Of a stretch of DNA of 64,000 nt, positions 57,441 through 64,000 are shown one piece after another. Made by a program: the position numbers and the translations under genes. The DNA lies in assembly GCF_041296385.1 (NCBI RefSeq), contig NW_027184085.1, positions 1,308,501-1,372,500 on the forward strand, written 5' to 3'. Under the pieces are notes generated by a model, which saw only the letters and a list, made by a program, of their open reading frames with translations, was not told the DNA's origin and did no database searches. Position 1 is the stretch's first letter; every line of letters starts with the position of its first letter. The stretch is from Aphelocoma coerulescens (taxonomy: Eukaryota; Chordata; Aves; Passeriformes; Corvidae).

Positions 57441-58539
57441 CCAAGTGAGCCTGACTCCTCTCTGCTTTGGCTCCCAGGCCAGGGCAGGGCTCACACAGAT
57501 GGCTCTCCCAAGCACAAGGGAATCAGTGGAACATGGGACTATCATGTCCTTTTGCCCTCTTCTCTTCCGTAGCGATGGGGAATGCTGATGCTCAACTGCT
57601 GGGTGTGAGATTTATGCTCAAAATATTGAGTTCAACTCTAGCTTTTATTCCTGCAATATCCTCATTACAGTCCTGACCTCCCTTTCCCTGCAATCCTCCG
57701 CCCACACACCTCCACGGGGCTCATCACCTTCCACCTGATGGACACCTGTCCAGCCACAACGAGGACAGGGCACTGCGAGTCTGAGCTGCAACCCCCCATC
57801 GTGTCCAAGGGGGTGACAAAGATGTCACTGTGCCCAGGCCTCCTTCTGCAGGAGGCTGCGATCCTGCCGCAGACCAGGAGAGGGAAAAGCACTCCGGTTT
57901 CTGGGAAGTTCCCAGCGCCAGATAGGATTAGTCCTGTCTAATTAACTGTGAGGAGCAAGCAACACAGAGCTGAGTGCAAGACCCCCTCGGCAGCAGCCAG
58001 GCTCTGTGCGTCCACTACCAGCCAGCTGCCTGGACAAGAGAAACCCTGGACACTGCACATCCCCTCCTCTGGCCATGACATCCCCCAAGCACACGGCCCA
58101 GACAGGCAGAGGTCCCCCAACACCTCCGACACCCTGAAAAGTCTGAGTTTGGGATGCACACTGGAGCCTGGGGACCCTCTTCCCCAACCAGCCATGGGTG
58201 GTTGTGTGAGGACAGCCCATCGGAGCCACTGCCACACCAGGGCCGGGTTTTCCTGCCCCTTTCTGGTACTCGCAGCACAGCAGCCCTGGATCAATGTCCC
58301 CAGCCAAACGTGCCTTCCCCACCCGCCAGGCATCCGATGCCATCGCAGCCTGGACTGTCACCACCGGCCACCTCCACCCGACGGTCTGGCTCAGGTGGGA
58401 GGAAATAGACCCGACTGAGAGCAAACACAGCCTGCCTTGGAGCAGGGGACAGGGAGAGAAGCAATTTTCTCTCTCTGGACACAGGGCAGGGGTCCGGGGA
58501 CCCGCCAGGCACGATGACTCCAGGTTTGCCTGTGGGAAC

Positions 58540-59250
58540 CTACGGGTTTGTGTGGGCACACACATACCTGCACAGCCATGGGGCACGTATGGACACACCG
58601 GGCACGTACTGACCCACAGAGCCCGTAGAGAGGCACAGGGGATGGGCAGACACACGGGCAGGTACAGCCCAACACGGCACCTATGGATAGATACAGCTCA
58701 CGGCGCCTATGGATAGACAGAGCTCACCGAGACTCTCAGGGGCACCTACGGACTCACGGGGCAGGTACAGACCCATAGGGACCACAGGCTCACACAGCAC
58801 GTACGGACTCGCAGGGCACGCATGGACACAGAGGGCACGGACAGACGGACAGGGCACATACAGCCCGTACAGACCCGCGGGGCACGGACAGACAGACAGG
58901 GCACATACAGAGACACAGACAGGGCACATACAGCCCGTACAGACCCGCGGGGCACGGACAGACAGACAGGGCACATAGAGAGATACAGACAGGGCACGTT
59001 ACAGCTCCTACAGACCCGCGGGGCACGGACAGACAGACAGGGAACATAGAGAGACACAGACAGGGCACGTTACAGCTCCTACAGACCCGCGGGGCACGGA
59101 CAGACAGACAGGGCACATACAGAGACACAGACAGGGCACATACAGCCCGTACAGACCCGCGGGGCACGGACAGACAGACAGGGCACATACAGCTCCTACA
59201 GAGCCGCGGGGCACGGACAGACAGACAGGGCACACACGGGCGCACGGCGC
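58540..59250 (+). repeat. Higher-order tandem repeat beside the MAPK4 CpG island
   Basis: Built on GGGGCACGGACAGACAGACA and GGGCACATACAG modules. ACAGACCCGCGGGGCACGG recurs at 58869, 58939, 59010, 59081 and 59151, a 70-71 bp period. From 58540 to 58840 the modules are more diverged. Minus-strand open frames here are low-complexity artefacts. Confidence 0.95.
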
Positions 59251-59568
59251 CCGAACAAACCCACAGGGCACACAAAGACCCACCGAGCCCGTGTGAAACC
59301 GCGGAGAAGCAATGCCGGTGTCTCCGCTCGCCCTCGCAGTCAGCGAGCCGGCGCTCGCACGGGTTTGGATCGCTCCGTTCCGGGGAAGGGGGTCCGGGGC
59401 ACGGGAAGGACGAGGCGACACCGGCACCGCTCCCAGGGACGCTCCCGCGGGCGGTCCCGCACGGGGCACGGACCCGCCCCCCGCCCCCGCCCGGCTCCCC
59501 CCGCCCGCCCCCGCTCAGCGGCAGCGCCCGGCGGGGCTCGGGGGCAGCGCCGGGGCCGCCGCACTCAC

Positions 59569-59650
59569 CGGGGCCGCCGCACTCACCGGGGCCGCCGCGC
59601 TCGGCTCCGCCATGGCCCGGCCGGCACCGGCACCGCGCCCGCCCCGCCTG
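59569..59650 (-). other. Candidate MAPK4 first exon (5' UTR) with duplicated splice donor
   Basis: Minus-strand exon candidate ending at 59587 (CCG|GTGAGT) or 59569 (the same donor in an 18-bp tandem copy). It includes an ATG at 59613 that would open a short peptide beginning MAEPSAAAP. If joined to the candidate acceptor at 35880, both donor choices meet TGA at once, which would make this an upstream ORF. The transcription start and this joining are inference. Confidence 0.4.
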
Positions 59651-59656
59651 ACGTCA
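59649..59656. promoter_or_regulatory. Consensus cAMP-response element TGACGTCA
   Basis: A perfect 8-bp palindromic CRE, the CREB/ATF binding consensus. It lies about 36 bp upstream of the minus-strand ATG and inside the CpG island, the usual location for active CREs. Confidence 0.6.
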
Positions 59657-59739
59657 CCCCCGGCCCCCGCCGCGCCGGCACCTGCGGGGGGCGGGGCTGG
59701 CGGCCGCGAACCCCCCCCATCCCCGGAGGGACCGCTGGG

Positions 59740-60310
59740 GCTCGGGCATCCCTCGCCATCCCCGGGAAAAGCCGCCGGAGCGCTCGGCTCCCCCCTCGCC
59801 ATCCGCGGGAGGAGCCGCCCGGGGGTCCCTTCCTCCCTCGCCATCCCTGGGAAAAGCCGCCCCAGGCATCGGGTCCCCCCCCCACCCGTTCCGGGGAGGA
59901 ACCGCCCGGGGGTCCGGGCATCCCTCGCCATTCACGGGAAAAGCCGCCGGAGGGGTGCGAACCCCTCTCGCCATCCCCGGGAGGAACCACCCAGGGGGTC
60001 CGTCCGGTCATCCCTCGCCATCCCCGGGAAAAGCTGCCCCAGGGATCCGGTCCCTCCGCTCCCCCCTCGCCGTTCTCGGGAAAAGCCGTCCCAGGGGTGG
60101 GGTCCCCCTCGCCGCCCCCGGGGGAAGCGGCACGGAGAGGTCCGGTCCCCCTCGCCGCCCCCGGGGGGAGCCGCCGAAGGCGATCCAGTCTCTCCGCTCC
60201 TCCCTCGCCATCCCCGGGAGGAGCCCGACGAGTCCGGTCATCCCTCGCCATCCTCGGGAGGAGCCGCCCCGAGGGATCCGCTCCCCCCTCCCATTCCCTG
60301 GAGGAGCCAC
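59740..60310 (+). repeat. Degenerate GC-rich minisatellite within the CpG island
   Basis: Repeats of CCCTCGCCATCCCCGGGA followed by AAAGCCGCC or GGAGCCGCC at variable spacing of about 50-60 bp, roughly ten copies. This explains the very long open frames on both strands here. Confidence 0.85.
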
Positions 60311-60360
60311 CAGGGATCAGCGGGGATCTGGTTCCCCCTTCTGCCGCAGCCCCTGTGAGG

Positions 60361-61669
60361 AGCCGAGGGAGGGGGACCCTGCCTGGCCCCCACGTCGGGA
60401 CATCCCTCGCAGCGGAGGGTGCTGGGCACCCGGACCCTCCTGGCTGGGTTTTCTGCCCTTTCCCCTCCCTGCACCCAACGTGCATTATCAGTTTTAACCT
60501 GTGGTTTTCCGGGTCTGCACCAAACCATCGTCCCTGTGGCACCATTCTGGGGCTCGCTTTGGCCCCCGGATCATGGCAGTGTCCTTGTGTCCATCTGCTC
60601 CCGAGGTGTTCCCAGCGGAGGAGGTGTGATGGAGCACAGGTGAGGCAGCTGAGCTCTTCCTACCCGCGGGTGCCTTCACCCACAGAGCAGCCTCAAAGGA
60701 AAAAAATTCACCTTACGCTGTATTTACAGTGTGAAAGAACAATTAAAGGAAGCTGCTTCAACAGTCTAAGTGGAGGAAGCGCGATAGCTCAATAGTTATT
60801 GATCCCCTCCAGACAGGCACGCTGCTTTGTTGGAGCTGAAGGAACCCTGATTGATGCAGGGGAAGTGGTGAGAAAAAATAAAAAATGGTCTGGGTAAATT
60901 AAAGCTCCCGGGGAATTACATGGGAGGAAACGAAGGTGTATAAGCAGTTTTTGGTGGTATGGTAATCTGTAACTGTGCTGTTTTGCTGTCTAGAATTAAA
61001 ATGAATGTTCCCATCTGGTTACTCCATGAGCAAGAAGGTATTAAATAGGAGCTTTTGCCTGTGGATGGAAGGATGGAAACAGCAGAAGGAGGAATAGGAG
61101 CATTAGCAGTCATTGTTAAAATCATTGTTAAAGCTGGCCCCGTGTGCTGTCTGTGCAAAGTGTGGAGGTTACTCCCGCGGTTGTGTGTCCCCGGGCGACA
61201 GACACACAGCCAGGGACACTTAAGGGCATCCTGGGGCCTCCCGGCCAGAGCTCCGTGCTGGAATACAGGGGTGCTTGGGCAAAGGTGTTCTCAAACGGGG
61301 CTAGTGTCTGGCATCGTGCTCCGAGGTGTCACTGCAGCGAAACTCCGGTGACACGCTCGGCTCTGGCTCCGGCTCCCTGATGCTGGGCTGGTGTTCAGCA
61401 CAGGCGTTCCCACCACCGGAGTGGCCCAGCAAAGGGCGAAGCAGAAACAGAAGAGAACTCAGCATCCGCCCCAGCTGCGGGTGAGGCCGAAGCACACAGA
61501 CCCCGTGCCGTGGGAGCACTCCCTGCACCTGCCCTGGCTGGGAGTGGGACAGGGATTTGAGGGCTCTCCCTCCACAGCTTGAGCCCTTTGGCTTGTGGCA
61601 CTGCCACGGGCTGTTCTGTGTGACCATCTCGGCCAGTGAGTTCTGCAGCGAGGCCAGAGGAACCAGCAA
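60361..61669. other. Intergenic stretch upstream of the candidate MAPK4 promoter
   Basis: No gene recognised. 60700-61060 is AT-richer unique DNA. Confidence 0.4.
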
Positions 61670-62100
61670 GAGGGCGGGAGCCCTTCTCCCATGAGGAAAG
61701 CCTGAGACAACTGGGATTGTTCAGCCTGGAGGAGAGAAGATTTGGGGTGGCCTCATTGTGGCCTTCCAGGACCTGAAGGGGCTGACAAGAAAGACGGAGA
61801 GAGATCATTTACAAGGGATGGAGTGACAGGACAAGGGGAATGGGTTCAAATTGAAAGAGGGCAGGGATGGATGGGATATTGGGAAGGAATTGCTGTCTGT
61901 GAGGGTGGGGAGGCCCTGGCACAGGGTGCCCAGAGCAGCTGTGGCTGCCCCTGGGTCCCTGCAAGTGTCCAAGACCAGGCTGGACAGAGCTTGGAGCAGC
62001 CTGGGACAGTGGAAGGTGTCCCTGCCATGGCAGGGGGTGGAACAAGATGGTCTTCAAGGCCCCTTCCAACCCAACATTCTGTGACTCTCTGATTCCCTCT
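61670..62100 (+). mobile_element. CR1 LINE tail
   Basis: Sense CR1 from TCCCATGAGGAAAGCCTGAG through TTCAGCCTGGAGGAGAGAAG, GGGAAGGAATTGCTGTCTGT and GCCCCTTCCAACCCAACATT to the 3' end CTGTGACTCTCTGATTC. Well preserved but 5'-truncated. Confidence 0.9.
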
Positions 62101-64000
62101 TGCAATTAGCAGTAACAGCACAGAAACACATTTATATTTTCCCTTGGGGGCTGGGCGCTGGTTTGGTTGGTAGGAGCTCGGTTTGGGTGAAGAGGCTGGG
62201 TGTTTGTTACCAGCGCTGCAGGAAACCAGGGCAGCACCTCGCAGGACCTTGGCAGCCGTCCCCAGCGCCGTGAACAACAAACCCTGGCAGTGCCTGGGGC
62301 TCTCACACCGCCCTGGCAACAGCGAGGCGGCTTGGCAGGATCAGTCCCCAGCGCCCCGGCACAAAGGGGCTCTGTGCAGAGCGGGGGATTAACCCCTCAC
62401 CACCGCAGAGCATCCTCGGTGCCGCTCCACGTGTGCCGCGACCCGCAGGCTCTGGCACCTGTGGCTGTGCCCTGTTCCTCACGGGGAGCAGGAGCTGCTG
62501 CTCCTCGGCGTGAGTGGGGTGCCAGGGCAGGATGTTTCCAGGCAGGATGAAGACAGACAGCACGATAGCACGATAAACAACTTAATTAACCACCGTGGAG
62601 CCTGACTAGATAATCACGGCCCCTGACTAGATAATCTGTGCTGCATCCTCAAGCACGAGGGATTGTGTCTCTTTTCAAGCAGGAGGAAGCAAAGCTCTCA
62701 AGAAGCTGCCCGAGTGTTTACATCAATTTCCTGGTGATTGGTGAGGAGGGACCTGGCCCACTCGATCAAAGAGGCAGCGCCGGTGCCTCGAGTGTGTGTC
62801 AGTAACGGGAGCCGTGACCATCTCTTGTTCTCACCCTGGCACCGTGTGGTTTTTAATCCAGGCTCTCTCCCTCTGCTGTGAGACAGCCACAAGCACAGGT
62901 AAGGCAAATGTGGAAGGTGTGGCTCTAGTCCTGCCTTCCCAGGCGCGGGCTATTGGATGCCTTCGGGGGCAGGGTGCTTCTCTCTGCTTGCCTCTATTTC
63001 TAACACTTGTTTTCATTGGCAGAGGGAGCATTTTTGTCACCTAATCGCAGCACGTGCAGCCCGAGACTCGCCCCTCTCACAGGCAGAGAAGCCACAACGC
63101 ACAGGGGGGACGTTCAGACCGTTCCGTGGGGCCCGTGCCCTGTCCAGGTGTGGATTTCACCGTGCTTGTATCAGATGCTGTTACGCTCCCTGCAAGATGT
63201 TTGTCTTGCACAGTATCACTGTCTCCCACTACAGGATGCATTCAGCATCTTTCGGGGTTAAATCGTTGGCTGCTAAAGTAAAAGGGACCTGAGTGTCTCA
63301 TCAGGAACAAGTTTCAGACATCCCCTGCCATATCTGGGCGTGCTGACGCCAGTGGAGTGACACCAGTCAGCCTGGCACTGTCGCTTCCCACGGGGTGCAG
63401 CACACTCAGCACATCCTCCTCCTGAACACCCGAGACACCACCATTCCCAGACATATCCCTGGTGCTTTATCAGCCCTTGGAACACGGGGCAGAGCTAGTC
63501 CCACCTGCAGCAGCACACCCTGGGATGGATTGTGAACGCTTTCACAGGCCCAGACACAACAGGCAGGGAATAATGACTTTTTTTTCATAACAAATTCTAC
63601 AAAATGAAGAACTGGTGTAAAAGTGGCCGCATTTCCAGAGGTGCTGGAAGGCCTGTCTGCTGGGCAGCATCTCAGTACCCTTGGGGAAAAAAACACATTA
63701 TAAATCAATGCTGTGTGGGTTGCCTTCTCTCTGCATAGATGGGGAACCCTCAGGAGTTGCTCTCCTTGGACCAGTTTCCTCACAGTGTTTTCCGGCTGAG
63801 CGCTGGCCATCTCCAAGGGTGGGAGACTGCACGGTGGGGTAGGCTGAAGGGGATGTAAGAGCCAGGTTTTGTGTGTGAGGCAGCTAGAAAAGAAAACAGC
63901 GTTTCTGGGCTCGGCAGCCTCCTCTCCCAGCTGCAGGCTGCCTATCCCACATCCACACACTGCTCACTCAGTTTTAGCTTTCCTCAGCACTTCAAGCTCG
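62101..64000. other. Intergenic right edge without recognised gene
   Basis: Mixed-composition unique DNA. Contains a 15-bp direct repeat CCTGACTAGATAATC at 62601-62615 and 62622-62636. No exon recognised. In mammals SKA1 lies on this side of MAPK4, but none of its sequence is seen here. Confidence 0.4.

Larger units (their letters stand above)
59290..60360. promoter_or_regulatory. CpG island, candidate MAPK4 promoter
   Basis: A dense C/G and CpG-rich block with GC boxes (for example near 59638-59648 and 59689-59702) and a perfect CRE. On the minus strand an ATG at 59613 is followed by two strong GTGAGT donors. Together these fit a TATA-less vertebrate promoter firing leftward towards MAPK4. 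Plus-strand transcription is not excluded. The right half (59740-60310) is a degenerate tandem repeat. Confidence 0.6.

Noticed and set aside
58790..59275. 161-residue Cys/Val/Pro-rich minus-strand frame
   Set aside because: Translation of the 70-71 bp repeat. It is low complexity and has no homology I recognise.
59293..60795. 500-residue plus-strand open frame (and a 348-residue and a minus-strand 320-residue one overlapping it)
   Set aside because: They run through a CpG island and a CCCCGGGA-type minisatellite where stop codons are rare on both strands. Composition is Pro/Arg/Gly/Ser only, with no domain.

Overview
This is vertebrate nuclear DNA, most likely from a bird and probably a songbird. 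It contains one multi-exon gene with GT-AG introns, two CpG islands, many 5'-truncated CR1 LINE tails (several of a type I associate with passerines) and GC-rich minisatellites. No prokaryotic, plasmid or phage features are present.

The one gene I can identify firmly is MAPK4 (ERK4), an atypical MAP kinase on the minus strand. Its five coding exons (35841-35296, 27142-26998, 22453-22292, 20494-20293, 18528-17841) join in frame to an intact 580-residue protein. Its hallmarks are the activation-loop motif SEG (Ser186), SPR in place of APE, and the FRIEDE motif that binds MK5. The 3' UTR probably runs to about 15080, where the first canonical AATAAA lies. A CpG island at about 59290-60360 carries a perfect CRE and a minus-strand 5' splice site that is tandemly duplicated. 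It is the best candidate for the MAPK4 promoter and noncoding first exon, and implies a 5' intron of about 24 kb.

Layout: 1-960 is a CpG island (a promoter, possibly of the neighbouring gene ME2 by synteny) followed by a G-rich minisatellite. 2.0-15 kb is intergenic, with CR1 tails, a CA microsatellite, a probable solo LTR and a compact cluster of transcription-factor motifs. 15.1-35.9 kb holds the MAPK4 3' UTR, coding exons and introns. 35.9-59.6 kb is the long 5' intron, with CR1 copies including a near-identical inverted pair and a 0.5 kb minisatellite. 58.5-60.3 kb is repeat-rich DNA within and beside the promoter CpG island. 60.4-64 kb is upstream intergenic DNA with one more CR1.

I found no new multi-gene system. 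The most unusual points are the duplicated splice donor beside the CRE, the minisatellites lying against both CpG islands, and several noncoding stretches that look constrained. Whether those stretches really are constrained can only be decided by cross-species alignment.
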